From the NCBI RefSeq assembly GCF_002940685.1, contig NZ_PNFP01000001.1:1-64000 (forward strand): a stretch of 64,000 nucleotides of DNA, in the 5' to 3' direction. Under the pieces are notes generated by a model. The model worked only from the letters and a program-made list of their open reading frames with translations. It ran no database searches and was not told the origin of the DNA. A program made the position numbers and the translations under genes. This DNA is from Ensifer adhaerens (GTDB lineage Bacteria > Pseudomonadota > Alphaproteobacteria > Rhizobiales > Rhizobiaceae). Each line of letters opens with the position of its first letter. Positions within the stretch are counted from its first letter, which is position 1. Below, piece after piece: positions 1 to 8,828 of the stretch.

Positions 1-74
<74 letters not shown>

Positions 75-82
75 AATCAAAA

Positions 83-115
83 AAAAGCCCGCCGAGAGAA
101 ATCCGGCGGGCTTTT
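83..115 (+). terminator. Terminator of the initiator tRNA
   Basis: Inverted repeat AAAAGCCCGCCG...CGGCGGGCTTTT begins just 9 bases after the CCA. It has A- and T-runs on both sides, typical of an intrinsic and possibly bidirectional terminator. It isolates the tRNA from the genes that follow. Confidence 0.85.
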
Positions 116-411
116 GACGTTCAAACAACACAAAACATAAACCAGAACAACCCAAAAGCCGGAGACGTCAGCCGTAAACCGCGCAACGCCAGGGTAGCGG
201 CAGCGGCAGGGGCAGGGCAGGGCGCCAGCCGGAAAGCGCCCCGCCAGCGGCGGCACAAACGTCACCCCATAATCCGAAGGGCCAGATACCGTACCGGGGT
301 ACAGCCGTCCTTGATGCCGCGCGCTGCGCTGGACAATCGCGCAAAAATAGAAACTATCGCCGTGACCGGAACCGAAACGCGGCCCGGACAGGGCGGGGGG
401 AGTGGCGCGGC
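116..411. other. Non-coding gap, nothing clear
   Basis: This stretch lies between the tRNA terminator and the YhhN gene. It holds a purine-rich GGCAGGGGCAGGGCAGG run near 203-219 and a weak GC hairpin at 220-241, but no convincing coding sequence or recognisable promoter. A GGGGGGAG sequence at its end serves as ribosome binding site for the next gene. Confidence 0.5.
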
Positions 412-1119
412 ATGAGTTATCAGGCAACCTTGGACGGTCAACGAAATCGACCGGTCCACGCGCTGTTCTTCGCTTGTGCCGGCCTCGCCGTCCTTGGCAG
501 CCTGCTTGCGACCTCGGACGATTCCCACTGGCGCTGGATGCATTACCTGACGAAACCGACTGCGACCCTGTTGCTTCTCGTTGTGGTGTTGCGAACTCTC
601 TCCCAGAGATCCAGCGCCTATGCCTGGGCGGTCGCGATCGGTCTCGTCTTTGCGGCGGCCGGCGACGTCTTCCTCATGCTGCCGGGGGATTATTTCCTCG
701 CGGGCCTCGTTTGTTTCCTGCTGACCCATTGCGCCTATATCTATGCACTCACCCGCGATGCCAAATTTGCCGAAAGCAAAGGCATCTTCGCAGCCTTTGC
801 CCTCATGGCGCTCGCCGTTGTCGGTGGGCTCTGGACCTCGCTTCCGGAGGCTATGCGCATTCCCGTCATCATCTACGCCCTGGCGCTCGGCGCCATGGCG
901 GCGCAGGCGATTTCTCGCGCCCGGCAACTTTCGGGAACGCCTGAGGCGACGGCTGCGCGCTTCGCCGCCTATGGCGGCCTGCTCTTCATGATCAGCGACA
1001 GCATCCTCGCCTATGGTCGTTTCCGCTTCGCGATCCCTTTCAACGCGCTCTGGGTGCTTGGCACCTATTATGCCGCCCAATGGCTCTTTGCCCGCTCGAC
1101 CGATGACCGTATCCGCTGA
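412..1119 (+). CDS. YhhN-family membrane protein, putative lysoplasmalogenase
   Basis: A 235-residue protein made almost wholly of hydrophobic helices (about eight), with polar loops and conserved acidic residues such as the GDVFLML stretch near residue 85 and the SDSILAYGRF stretch near 200. This matches the YhhN/TMEM86 family, some members of which cleave the vinyl ether bond of lysoplasmalogens and release a fatty aldehyde at the membrane. The start is the ATG 9 bases after GGAG. The 3' end overlaps the aldehyde dehydrogenase gene by 17 bases, so the two are probably co-translated. Family membership is fairly sure. The enzymatic activity is inferred from distant relatives, and bacterial members are mostly untested. 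Confidence 0.75.
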   Translation: MSYQATLDGQRNRPVHALFFACAGLAVLGSLLATSDDSHWRWMHYLTKPTATLLLLVVVLRTLSQRSSAYAWAVAIGLVFAAAGDVFLMLPGDYFLAGLVCFLLTHCAYIYALTRDAKFAESKGIFAAFALMALAVVGGLWTSLPEAMRIPVIIYALALGAMAAQAISRARQLSGTPEATAARFAAYGGLLFMISDSILAYGRFRFAIPFNALWVLGTYYAAQWLFARSTDDRIR

Positions 1120-2521
1120 CAACCCTTCAGAACTTCACGCCACCTTCGACCGCCTGCGTGCGGACTGGCGCGACAATCGGCCGTCCGTCGAGCAGCGCCG
1201 TGCGGACCTGAGCCGGCTCAGGGATCGCCTGCGCGCCCGCATGGAGGAGATGTGCCAGGCGATCGATCGGGACTTCGGCCATCGGGCGCGGCACGAGACG
1301 TTGCTTGGCGAAGGCGGCGTCGTGCTCTCGGAAATCGACCACACGCTGGCAAAGCTCAAACACTGGGTCCGGCCGGAACGACGCAAGGCCGGCTGGAAGC
1401 TGTGGCCGGCGACGGCGGAAGTGCGCTTCGTGCCGCTCGGCGTCGTCGGCATCATTTCGCCGTGGAACTATCCGGTCAACCTGGCGCTTGCTCCCTTGGT
1501 GGCGGCGATCGCCGCCGGCAACCACGTGTACCTGAAGCCGTCCGAACACACGCCGCGCACTGCGGAATTCCTCCGCTCGCTGCTCGCCGAAGTCTTTCCC
1601 GAGACGAGGGTTGCGGTCGCGCTCGGGACGGCCGAGCTTTCGGCTGCCTTCTCGGCGCTGCCTTTCGATCACCTCTTCTTCACCGGCTCGACCGCCGTCG
1701 GGCGCAAGGTGATGGCGGCCGCCGCAGAGAACCTGACGCCTGTCACGCTGGAGCTCGGCGGCAAATCGCCGGCGATCGTTGGCCAAGCCGCGGACCTTGC
1801 CAAGGCCGCCGCGCGCATCGCAACCGGCAAGTTCTTCAATGCCGGCCAGACCTGCATCGCGCCCGATTATGTGCTGATCCCTGAAGGCAGGCGCGACGCC
1901 TTCGTCGACTTGCTGAAACGGGAGATCGCCGCCCGTTATCGTTCGAAGCGCGGCCTCGACGACTACACATCGATCATCAACGACGGCCAGTACGAGCGCC
2001 TGAAGCGGCTGATTGCCGACGCGGCGGCGCGCGGCCATAGGGTGATCCCGCTTTTCGAAGGGACAGAGGGGACCGTGGCGCGTCTGCGCGTGCTGCCGCC
2101 GACGCTTATCGTCAATCCGGACCGCGACAGCGCCGTCATGGGCGAGGAGATTTTCGGGCCGATCCTGCCGGTGATCGGCTATACGTCGATCAATACGGCC
2201 ATCGCCTATGTGCTCGACCGCGACCGTCCGCTGGCGCTCTACTGTTTCAGTCGCGACAAAGCCGAAATCGAGGCCGTGTTGTCCCGTGTCGTCGCCGGCG
2301 GGGTCTGCGTCAACGACACGCTTTACCAGTTTGGTTGCAACGACCTGCCCTTCGGCGGCGTCGGTGCCAGCGGCATGGGCCACTATCACGGACGCGACGG
2401 CTTCCTGACCTTCTCCAAGGCGATGCCGGTCTTGAGAAAGCTCGACCCGGCGCCGAGCGACCGGGTGAAACCGCCCTATCGCGGCATTGCCGACTGGGTC
2501 GTCCGCTTCCTGTCGCGATAA
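1103..2521 (+). CDS. Coniferyl-aldehyde-dehydrogenase-like NAD(P)-dependent ALDH
   Basis: A 472-residue aldehyde dehydrogenase. It carries the Rossmann segment with SPWNYPVNL near residue 115, the catalytic glutamate in LELGGKSP near 215, and the catalytic cysteine in FNAGQTC near 250. Length and the C-terminal FGGVGASGMGHYHG segment fit the coniferyl/long-chain fatty aldehyde dehydrogenase branch. The ATG at 1103 lies inside the end of the YhhN gene, and its MTVSADNPSEL start gives the normal family length. An upstream start at 1013 would add an unconserved tail. The substrate could be an aromatic aldehyde or, given the overlapping lysoplasmalogenase-like gene, a fatty aldehyde. The context suggests the latter but does not prove it. 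Confidence 0.85.
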   Translation: MTVSADNPSELHATFDRLRADWRDNRPSVEQRRADLSRLRDRLRARMEEMCQAIDRDFGHRARHETLLGEGGVVLSEIDHTLAKLKHWVRPERRKAGWKLWPATAEVRFVPLGVVGIISPWNYPVNLALAPLVAAIAAGNHVYLKPSEHTPRTAEFLRSLLAEVFPETRVAVALGTAELSAAFSALPFDHLFFTGSTAVGRKVMAAAAENLTPVTLELGGKSPAIVGQAADLAKAAARIATGKFFNAGQTCIAPDYVLIPEGRRDAFVDLLKREIAARYRSKRGLDDYTSIINDGQYERLKRLIADAAARGHRVIPLFEGTEGTVARLRVLPPTLIVNPDRDSAVMGEEIFGPILPVIGYTSINTAIAYVLDRDRPLALYCFSRDKAEIEAVLSRVVAGGVCVNDTLYQFGCNDLPFGGVGASGMGHYHGRDGFLTFSKAMPVLRKLDPAPSDRVKPPYRGIADWVVRFLSR

Positions 2522-2557
2522 TTCGCCGAAAATCCGCATTCGGGCAGCAATTTGGCC

Positions 2558-2588
2558 TTGTAGCTCTAGTTGCTAGAGGTCGTAGCCT
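2558..2588 (+). promoter_or_regulatory. MerR-type metal-responsive promoter of zntA
   Basis: A -35 box TTGTAG (2558-2563) and a -10 box TAGCCT (2583-2588) are held 19 bp apart. The spacer contains the perfect dyad CTCTAG-TTG-CTAGAG (2564-2578). A long spacer with a central dyad is the hallmark of promoters twisted open by MerR-family activators such as ZntR, CadR or CueR. It lies 28 bp before the ATPase start. No merR-like gene is present nearby. Confidence 0.75.
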
Positions 2589-2615
2589 TGCTTCAGAATT
2601 TGCAAGGAGCAGGTT

Positions 2616-4937
2616 ATGGCGAGCACTATTCGGGAAGCCCGTTATCGCGTCGAAGGCATGGATTGCGCGTCCTGTGCGTCCAAGATCGATACGGCGGTGC
2701 GCAGGCTTTCGGGCGTCGAGGACGTGTCGGTTTCGGTTTCGGCGGGCACCATGTCGGTCAAGTTTGCCGACGAGAACGATCTTGCGACCTCCATTGTGAT
2801 GAAGGTTGGCAAGCTCGGCTATCGGTTGCATCCGATCAACGCCGGCCAGGCGGCGGAACGGAAAACGGCGCATGTCTGCTCCGGGCACGATCATGATCAT
2901 GATCATGACCATGACCATGACCATGATCACGGCAGTCACGGCCATCACCACGACCATGATCATGATCATCGACACGGCGACCACGCCCATCATCACGAGG
3001 GCAAGGCTGGCCAGAAGGGCGAGCACGCGGCGGCGATGGGCCTCCACGGCCACGACCACGGCCCGACCACTGGCCCCTGGTGGAAGTCGGGCAAGGGCAA
3101 GCTGACGATTGCCAGTGGCCTGGCGCTGATCGCCGCCTATGCCGTCGGCAAGACGATCCCGGCGACCGAGCCCTGGATCTTTACCCTCGCCATGCTCGTC
3201 GGTCTGCTGCCGATTGCGCGCCGGGCTTTTGCCGCCGCCACCATGGGCACGCCGTTTTCGATCGAGATGCTGATGACGATCGCCGCCATCGGCGCAGTCT
3301 TCATCGGTGCGACGGAAGAGGCGGCCATGGTCGTTCTTCTGTTCCTGATCGGCGAGTTGTTGGAAGGCGTGGCCGCCGGAAAGGCGCGCGCCAGCATCCA
3401 GTCGCTGACGGCGCTCGTTCCGAAGTCCGCCTTTGTCGAGCGCGATGGCCGGCTGGATGAGGTTCCGGCCGAAACGCTTCGCGTCGGCGCCGTCATTCTC
3501 GTGCGTCCCGGCGACCGGATCCCCGCCGATGGCGTCATTCTCTCCGGCGAGAGCGCCGTCGACGAAGCGCCGGTGACCGGCGAGAGCACGCCGGTGCGCA
3601 AGGAAGCCGACGACGCGGTGGTCGCAGGCACCGTCAACGGCTCCGGCGCGCTGCGCGTGCGGGTCACGGCCGCGGCTGCCGACAACACCATCGCGCGCAT
3701 CGTTCGCATGGTGGAGGAAGCACAGGAAAGTAAGGCACCGACCGAGCGCTTCATCGACCGCTTCTCGCGCTACTACACGCCTGGCGTCGTCGTCGTTGCG
3801 GCGCTGGTTGCCGTGTTGCCGCCGCTGTTTTGGGGCGGCTCCTGGGATGCGTGGATCTACAAGGGGCTCGCCATCCTCCTGATCGGTTGCCCCTGCGCGC
3901 TCGTGATTTCGACGCCCGCCGCGATCGCCGCCAGCCTTTCGGCGGGTGCCCGCCGCGGGTTGCTGATGAAGGGCGGCGCCGTGCTCGAAAATGTCGGCAA
4001 GGTCACGGCCGCCGCCTTCGACAAGACCGGAACGCTGACCGAAGGCAAGCCGAAGGTGACCGACATCGTCGGCTTCGGCCGGACGGAGAGCGAGGTCTTG
4101 CGTCTGGCGGCAGCGCTGGAGCAGGGCTCCAGCCATCCGCTTGCCAGGGCCATCCTCGAGCGCAGTACGGCCGATGGCGTCGCGATCCCCAATATCGCGA
4201 CCGTGAATGCGGTCGGCGGTAAGGGGCTCGAAGGCACCGTCGAGGGTGTTGCACTGTTCTTCGGTTCTCCCAAGGCCGCTGGCGAGCGGGTGGCGATGTC
4301 GCCGGACGAAAAGGCGCGCGTTGCTGCCCTCAACGATGAAGGCAAGACGGTTTCGGTGCTGGTGGCGGGCGGTGTGATCGCCGGCGCCATCGCCATGCGC
4401 GACGAACCGCGACCGGATGCGGCCGCCGGTGTGAAGGCGTTGACCGATGCCGGGCTGCGCGTCGTCATGCTGACGGGCGACAACCGTCGCACGGCCGAAG
4501 CGATCGGCCGCCAGTTCGGCATGGAGGTCCGCGCCGAACTCCTGCCCGAAGACAAGCAGCGCATCGTGCGCGAACTGAAGGCGGAAGGCTTCACCGTCGC
4601 CAAGATCGGTGACGGCATCAACGATGCGCCGGCGCTGGCGGCTGCCGACATCGGCATCGCCATGGGCGGCGGCACGGACGTGGCGCTGGAAACGGCGGAT
4701 GCGGCCGTGTTGCATGGCCGGGTGGGCGATGTGGCGGCGATGATCCGGCTCTCCCGCTCGACCATGCGCAACATCGTTCAGAACATCACCATCGCGCTCG
4801 GCCTGAAGGCGGTCTTCCTGGTGACGACGATCATTGGCGTCACCGGCCTTTGGCCGGCGATCCTCGCCGACACCGGCGCCACCGTGCTGGTCACGATGAA
4901 CGCGCTCAGGCTGCTTCGCCCTGTGCGCGCCGCCTGA
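2616..4937 (+). CDS. zntA: P1B-type Zn/Cd/Pb-exporting ATPase (ZntA/CadA)
   Basis: A 773-residue heavy-metal efflux ATPase. It has an N-terminal HMA domain with GMDCASC (residues 14-20) and then a His/Asp-rich linker (about 86-140). The core holds the TGES actuator loop (about 321), membrane CPC motif (425-427), DKTGTLT phosphorylation site (D469) and GDGINDAP hinge (about 665). The last helices carry N...K and DTGATVLV, as in the Zn/Cd/Pb subgroup (P1B-2) rather than copper pumps. AAGGAG at 2604-2609 fixes the start. The gene is monocistronic between a MerR-type promoter and a hairpin terminator. It pumps divalent metal out across the inner membrane. The exact metal preference is inferred. 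Confidence 0.93.
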   Translation: MASTIREARYRVEGMDCASCASKIDTAVRRLSGVEDVSVSVSAGTMSVKFADENDLATSIVMKVGKLGYRLHPINAGQAAERKTAHVCSGHDHDHDHDHDHDHDHGSHGHHHDHDHDHRHGDHAHHHEGKAGQKGEHAAAMGLHGHDHGPTTGPWWKSGKGKLTIASGLALIAAYAVGKTIPATEPWIFTLAMLVGLLPIARRAFAAATMGTPFSIEMLMTIAAIGAVFIGATEEAAMVVLLFLIGELLEGVAAGKARASIQSLTALVPKSAFVERDGRLDEVPAETLRVGAVILVRPGDRIPADGVILSGESAVDEAPVTGESTPVRKEADDAVVAGTVNGSGALRVRVTAAAADNTIARIVRMVEEAQESKAPTERFIDRFSRYYTPGVVVVAALVAVLPPLFWGGSWDAWIYKGLAILLIGCPCALVISTPAAIAASLSAGARRGLLMKGGAVLENVGKVTAAAFDKTGTLTEGKPKVTDIVGFGRTESEVLRLAAALEQGSSHPLARAILERSTADGVAIPNIATVNAVGGKGLEGTVEGVALFFGSPKAAGERVAMSPDEKARVAALNDEGKTVSVLVAGGVIAGAIAMRDEPRPDAAAGVKALTDAGLRVVMLTGDNRRTAEAIGRQFGMEVRAELLPEDKQRIVRELKAEGFTVAKIGDGINDAPALAAADIGIAMGGGTDVALETADAAVLHGRVGDVAAMIRLSRSTMRNIVQNITIALGLKAVFLVTTIIGVTGLWPAILADTGATVLVTMNALRLLRPVRAA

Positions 4938-4962
4938 GCGACCCCGATCTCCAAAAACGAGA

Positions 4963-4991
4963 GCCGGCGGCACCCGTTGTCGCCGGCTTTT
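4963..4991 (+). terminator. Terminator after zntA
   Basis: A GCCGGCG/CGCCGGC stem (4963-4969 with 4981-4987) and an 11-base loop are followed by TTTT. It lies 26 bases after the zntA stop and closes the transcription unit. Confidence 0.8.
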
Positions 4992-5182
4992 CGCGTCCAA
5001 GTGCCTGTGTATATTCACGCTGGACTCTCACCAGCGATCTGATGAGAGTATAAGGAGATCACGGTTGAGGGCTTTCGCCCCGAAAAATCGATGATAAACT
5101 TAGACCAAATGGTAAAAAAATCGCCGGCACGGTTTCTGGGAAGAATGCCGAAGCGGGCCAGTTTGGGGATCGCAAGGCCAAT

Positions 5183-6718
5183 ATGGACAATATTGCCATC
5201 GAGCTGCGTGGGATCGACAAGAGTTTCGGTCCGGTCCACGCCAACAAGAACATTAATCTAAAGGTCCGCAAAGGGACGATCCACGGCATCATTGGCGAAA
5301 ACGGTGCGGGAAAATCGACCCTGATGTCGATCCTCTACGGCTTCTATCAGGCCGATAGCGGTGAAATCCTCGTCGACGGCAAGGCGGTTTCGATCCGCGA
5401 TCCGAATGCCGCGATCGCCGCCGGTATCGGCATGGTCCACCAGCACTTCATGCTGGTCGAGAATTTCACCGTGCTCGAAAACATCATGCTCGGCGCCGAG
5501 GACAGCCAGATCCTCAACAAGGGCATCGCCAAGGCGCGCGTCGAGTTGAAGCGGCTGGAGCGCGAATACGCGCTGGAAGTCGATCCGGATGCCGTCATCG
5601 AGGAACTGCCCGTCGGTCTGCAGCAGCGGGTCGAGATCCTGAAGGCGCTCTATCGCCGCGCCGATATCCTGATCCTGGACGAGCCGACCGGCGTGTTGAC
5701 CCCGGCGGAGGCCGATCACCTCTTCCGCGTGCTCGAACAGCTGAAGAGCCAGGGCAAGACCGTCATCCTCATCACCCACAAGCTGCGCGAGATCATGGCG
5801 ATCACCGACGAGGTTTCGGTCATGCGCCGCGGCGAGATGGTGGCGACGCGCACGACGGCCGAGACCTCGGTCGAGGAACTCGCCGAGCTGATGGTCGGTC
5901 GTCGCGTGCTGCTGCGTGTCGAAAAGGGCGAGGCCAGGCCCGGTGAGGTGAAACTTGCGGTCGAGGGACTGACGGTCAAGGACGGCCGCGGCGTCACCAT
6001 GGTCGACAACGTCTCCTTCAATCTGAAGGCGGGCGAGATCGTCGGCATCGCCGGTGTTGCCGGTAACGGCCAGTCGGAGCTGCTCGAAGCGATTTCTGGC
6101 ATTCGCCGCGCCGTCTCGGGTTCCGTGCATCTGAACGGCAAGCCGATCGAGGTCACCGGACGGGCCGATCCATCCGACCTGCGCAATCGCGGCCTCGCGC
6201 ACGTGCCGGAAGACCGCCATCACGTCGGGCTCGTCTTGAAGTTCGAGGAATGCGAAAACGCGATCCTCGGCTACCATCACGACAAGCGCTACCTCAACGG
6301 CGTGTTCCTGAACGTCGATGCGATCCGCAAGGATGCCGAGAAACGTATCGCCGAATACGACATCCGCCCGCCGAATCCGCGGCTGAAGACTGCCAACTTT
6401 TCCGGCGGCAACCAGCAGAAGATCGTGCTGGCGCGTGAAATGGAGCGCGGGCCCGATGTCCTGATCATCGGTCAGCCGACGCGCGGCGTCGATGTCGGCG
6501 CCATCGAATTCATCCATAGACGGATCATCGAGATGCGCGACCAGGGCATGGCTGTTCTTTTGGTCTCCGTCGAACTCGATGAAATCCGCGCCCTGTCGGA
6601 CCGTATCCTGGTCATGTTCGCCGGTCGTGTCGTCGGTGAACGTGGCCCGGACGCGACAGAAGGCGAACTCGGCCTGCTGATGGCCGGCGTTGAAGGCCGC
6701 AAGGAGGCCGCAGAATGA
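5183..6718 (+). CDS. Nucleoside ABC importer, duplicated ATP-binding subunit
   Basis: A 511-residue protein with two fused ABC cassettes. The first has Walker A GENGAGKST (38-46) and Walker B with LILDEPTGVLTP. The second has a degenerate P-loop GVAGNGQSE and signature FSGGNQQK, with LIIGQPTRGVD where Q replaces the catalytic E. This asymmetry is normal for the BMP/RnsB/NupA-type transporters of purine and pyrimidine nucleosides. The start ATG follows GCAAGG. It overlaps the first permease by ATGA and heads an operon with two permeases and nucleoside-catabolic enzymes, which supports nucleosides as substrate. The usual periplasmic BMP lipoprotein gene is absent on both sides. Confidence 0.9.
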   Translation: MDNIAIELRGIDKSFGPVHANKNINLKVRKGTIHGIIGENGAGKSTLMSILYGFYQADSGEILVDGKAVSIRDPNAAIAAGIGMVHQHFMLVENFTVLENIMLGAEDSQILNKGIAKARVELKRLEREYALEVDPDAVIEELPVGLQQRVEILKALYRRADILILDEPTGVLTPAEADHLFRVLEQLKSQGKTVILITHKLREIMAITDEVSVMRRGEMVATRTTAETSVEELAELMVGRRVLLRVEKGEARPGEVKLAVEGLTVKDGRGVTMVDNVSFNLKAGEIVGIAGVAGNGQSELLEAISGIRRAVSGSVHLNGKPIEVTGRADPSDLRNRGLAHVPEDRHHVGLVLKFEECENAILGYHHDKRYLNGVFLNVDAIRKDAEKRIAEYDIRPPNPRLKTANFSGGNQQKIVLAREMERGPDVLIIGQPTRGVDVGAIEFIHRRIIEMRDQGMAVLLVSVELDEIRALSDRILVMFAGRVVGERGPDATEGELGLLMAGVEGRKEAAE

Positions 6719-7848
6719 GCACCCCCTATGCCAAGCTTCCGGGCTGGGCCGAATATGGCCTCATCCCCCTGGTCAACCTCGCGGTCGCCTTCCTCGTTGC
6801 CGGTCTCGTCGTGCTGCTCGTCGGTGAAAACCCGCTGGAAGCGGCCTATCATCTGATCAACGGCGCCTTCGGCCGCGGCGAGTATCTCGGCTTCACCCTT
6901 TACTACGCCACCACCTTCATCTTCACCGGCCTTGCCGTCGCGGTCGCCTTCCATGCCGGCCTCTTCAACATCGGCGGCGAAGGCCAGGCCTATGTCGGCG
7001 GCATCGGCGTGGCACTCGCGTGCCTCTGGCTCGACCAGACGATGCCGTGGTTCGTGGTGTTCCCGCTTGCCATCCTCGGCTCCGCCTTCTTCGGCGCCGC
7101 CTGGGCCTTCCTGCCCGGCTGGCTGCAGGCCAAGCGCGGCAGCCATATCGTCATCACGACGATCATGTTCAACTTCATCGCCTCGAGCCTGATGGTCTAC
7201 CTGCTGACGCGCGTCCTGAAGCCGCTCGGCTCCATGTCGCCGCAGACCCGCACGTTCGCCGAAGGCGGACAGTTGCCGAAACTCGACTGGCTGCTCGCGA
7301 TCTTCGGGCTCGATATCGGCACGGCGCCGTTCAACGTCTCGTTCCTTTTGGCGCTGGTCGCTGCCTTCTGCGTCTGGCTGCTGATCTGGCGCACCAAGCT
7401 CGGCTATGAAATGCGCACCATGGGCCACAGCCCTTCGGCCGCGCGCTACGCCGGCATGAGCGAGAGCCGCATCACCGTCATCACCATGATGATCTCAGGT
7501 GCGCTCGCCGGCATGATGGCGCTCAACCCGATCATGGGCGAACAGGGGCGCATGCAGCTCGATTTCGTGCAAGGTGCCGGCTTCGTCGGCATCGCGGTGG
7601 CGCTGATGGGCCGCTCGCATCCGGCCGGCATCATCCCGGCTGCGGTTCTCTTCGGCATGCTCTATCAGGGCGGCGCCGAGATCTCCTTCGAAATGCCGTC
7701 GATCTCGCGCGACATGATCGTCATCATCCAGGGCCTGGTCATTCTCTTTGCCGGTGCGCTCGAAAACATGTTCCGGCCGGCGATCGCCCGGCTGTTCGCG
7801 ATGCAGAGCCGCCGTTCGGCCGTCGTGGCACAGACCAAGGGAGCTTGA
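6715..7848 (+). CDS. Nucleoside ABC importer, permease 1
   Basis: A 377-residue inner-membrane permease of the BPD_transp_2 type, with about eight to ten hydrophobic helices. Recognisable blocks are FNIGGEGQAYVGG (about 83-95) and MGHSPSAARYAGM, the cytoplasmic coupling region. Length and motifs match the longer (YufP/RnsC-like) permease of nucleoside importers. It is translationally coupled to the ATPase gene by a 4-base overlap and is followed 4 bases later by the second permease. The two permeases should form the heterodimeric pore. Confidence 0.9.
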   Translation: MSTPYAKLPGWAEYGLIPLVNLAVAFLVAGLVVLLVGENPLEAAYHLINGAFGRGEYLGFTLYYATTFIFTGLAVAVAFHAGLFNIGGEGQAYVGGIGVALACLWLDQTMPWFVVFPLAILGSAFFGAAWAFLPGWLQAKRGSHIVITTIMFNFIASSLMVYLLTRVLKPLGSMSPQTRTFAEGGQLPKLDWLLAIFGLDIGTAPFNVSFLLALVAAFCVWLLIWRTKLGYEMRTMGHSPSAARYAGMSESRITVITMMISGALAGMMALNPIMGEQGRMQLDFVQGAGFVGIAVALMGRSHPAGIIPAAVLFGMLYQGGAEISFEMPSISRDMIVIIQGLVILFAGALENMFRPAIARLFAMQSRRSAVVAQTKGA

Positions 7849-7852
7849 AGCC

Positions 7853-8824
7853 ATGGATTTCTTCCACGTCCTCGTGGTGCTCCTTGAGTCCACCATCCGC
7901 GTGTCCGTCCCGCTGATCTTCGCAGCGCTGGCAGGGCTGTTCACCGAGCGCGCCGGCATCTTCGACATCGGTCTCGAAGGCAAGATGCTTGGCGCGGCCT
8001 TTGCCGCCGGCGCCGTCGCCGCGGTCACCCAGTCCGTCTGGATGGGGCTGCTTGCCGCCATCCTGATTTCGATCGCGCTGTCGCTGGTGCACGGCTATGC
8101 CTCCATCACCCAGCGCGGCAACCAGATCGTCTCGGGTGTCGCGATCAACTTCATCGTCGCCGGCTCGACCGTCATCCTCGGTGAAGCCTGGTTCCGCCAG
8201 GGCGGCCGCACGCCGGCGCTCGGCGAAGGCGCACGCTTCCAGACGATCACCTTCCCCTATGCCGACAGCATCCGGGAAATCCCGATCCTTGGCCCGATCT
8301 ATTCGGACCTGCTCTCGGGACACTTCATCCTGACCTATGTCGCTTTCGCCATGGTTCCGATCAGCTGGTGGATCCTCTACCGCACCCGGTTCGGCCTGCG
8401 GCTTCGCGCGGTCGGCGAAAACCCGGGCGCGGTCGACACCGCCGGCATCTCGGTGATCTGGATGCGCTATCGCGCCGTCATCTGCTGCGGCATTCTCTGC
8501 GGCTTTGCCGGCGCCTATCTGTCGCTGGCGATGACCGCCGGCTTCGTCAAGGGCATGACCGCCGGCAAGGGCTATATCGCACTGGCCGCACTGATCTTCG
8601 CCAAGTGGCGACCGTTCAACATCATGCTCGCCTGCCTGCTCTTCGGCTTCCTCGACGCGCTGGCCATCCGTCTGCAGGGCAATCCGCTGCCGCTGATCGG
8701 CCAGGTGCCGGTGCAGCTGATGCAGGCGCTGCCCTATATCCTCACCGTGATCCTGCTTGCCGGCTTCATCGGCAAGGCCATCCCGCCGAAGGCCGGCGGC
8801 GTCCCCTATGTCAAGGAGCGCTAG
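7853..8824 (+). CDS. Nucleoside ABC importer, permease 2
   Basis: A 323-residue permease of the YufQ/RnsD-like type. It starts at MDFFHVLVV and carries FTERAGIFDIGLEGKML, the family block that replaces the FNIGGEGQ motif of its partner, and AVGENPGAVDTAGI as coupling loop. The ATG at 7853 lies 4 bases after the stop of permease 1, and GGGAGC sits at a good distance. An upstream in-frame start would overlap the previous gene by 100 bases and add unrelated sequence. cdd follows after 4 bases. Confidence 0.9.
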   Translation: MDFFHVLVVLLESTIRVSVPLIFAALAGLFTERAGIFDIGLEGKMLGAAFAAGAVAAVTQSVWMGLLAAILISIALSLVHGYASITQRGNQIVSGVAINFIVAGSTVILGEAWFRQGGRTPALGEGARFQTITFPYADSIREIPILGPIYSDLLSGHFILTYVAFAMVPISWWILYRTRFGLRLRAVGENPGAVDTAGISVIWMRYRAVICCGILCGFAGAYLSLAMTAGFVKGMTAGKGYIALAALIFAKWRPFNIMLACLLFGFLDALAIRLQGNPLPLIGQVPVQLMQALPYILTVILLAGFIGKAIPPKAGGVPYVKER

Positions 8825-8828
8825 AACC

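Noticed and set aside
77-427. Minus-strand open frame of 116 codons after the tRNA
   Set aside because: It runs through the tRNA terminator and into the start of the YhhN gene, has no ribosome binding site, and shows no domain pattern.
2889-2965. Tandem CATGAT/CATGAC-like repeat, possible satellite or CRISPR-like repeat
   Set aside because: It is in frame and encodes the His/Asp linker of ZntA; units are six bases without spacers.
2310-5018. Very long minus-strand open frame opposite zntA
   Set aside because: It is the mirror of a GC-rich gene with strong codon bias; its product is Arg/His/Asp-rich without motifs, while the plus frame has all P-type ATPase motifs.
5065-5094. Nine-codon TTG frame after a strong AGGAG, possible leader peptide
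   Set aside because: There is no attenuator structure after it and no codon enrichment related to nucleosides; more likely a chance ribosome binding site or the trace of an older gene start.
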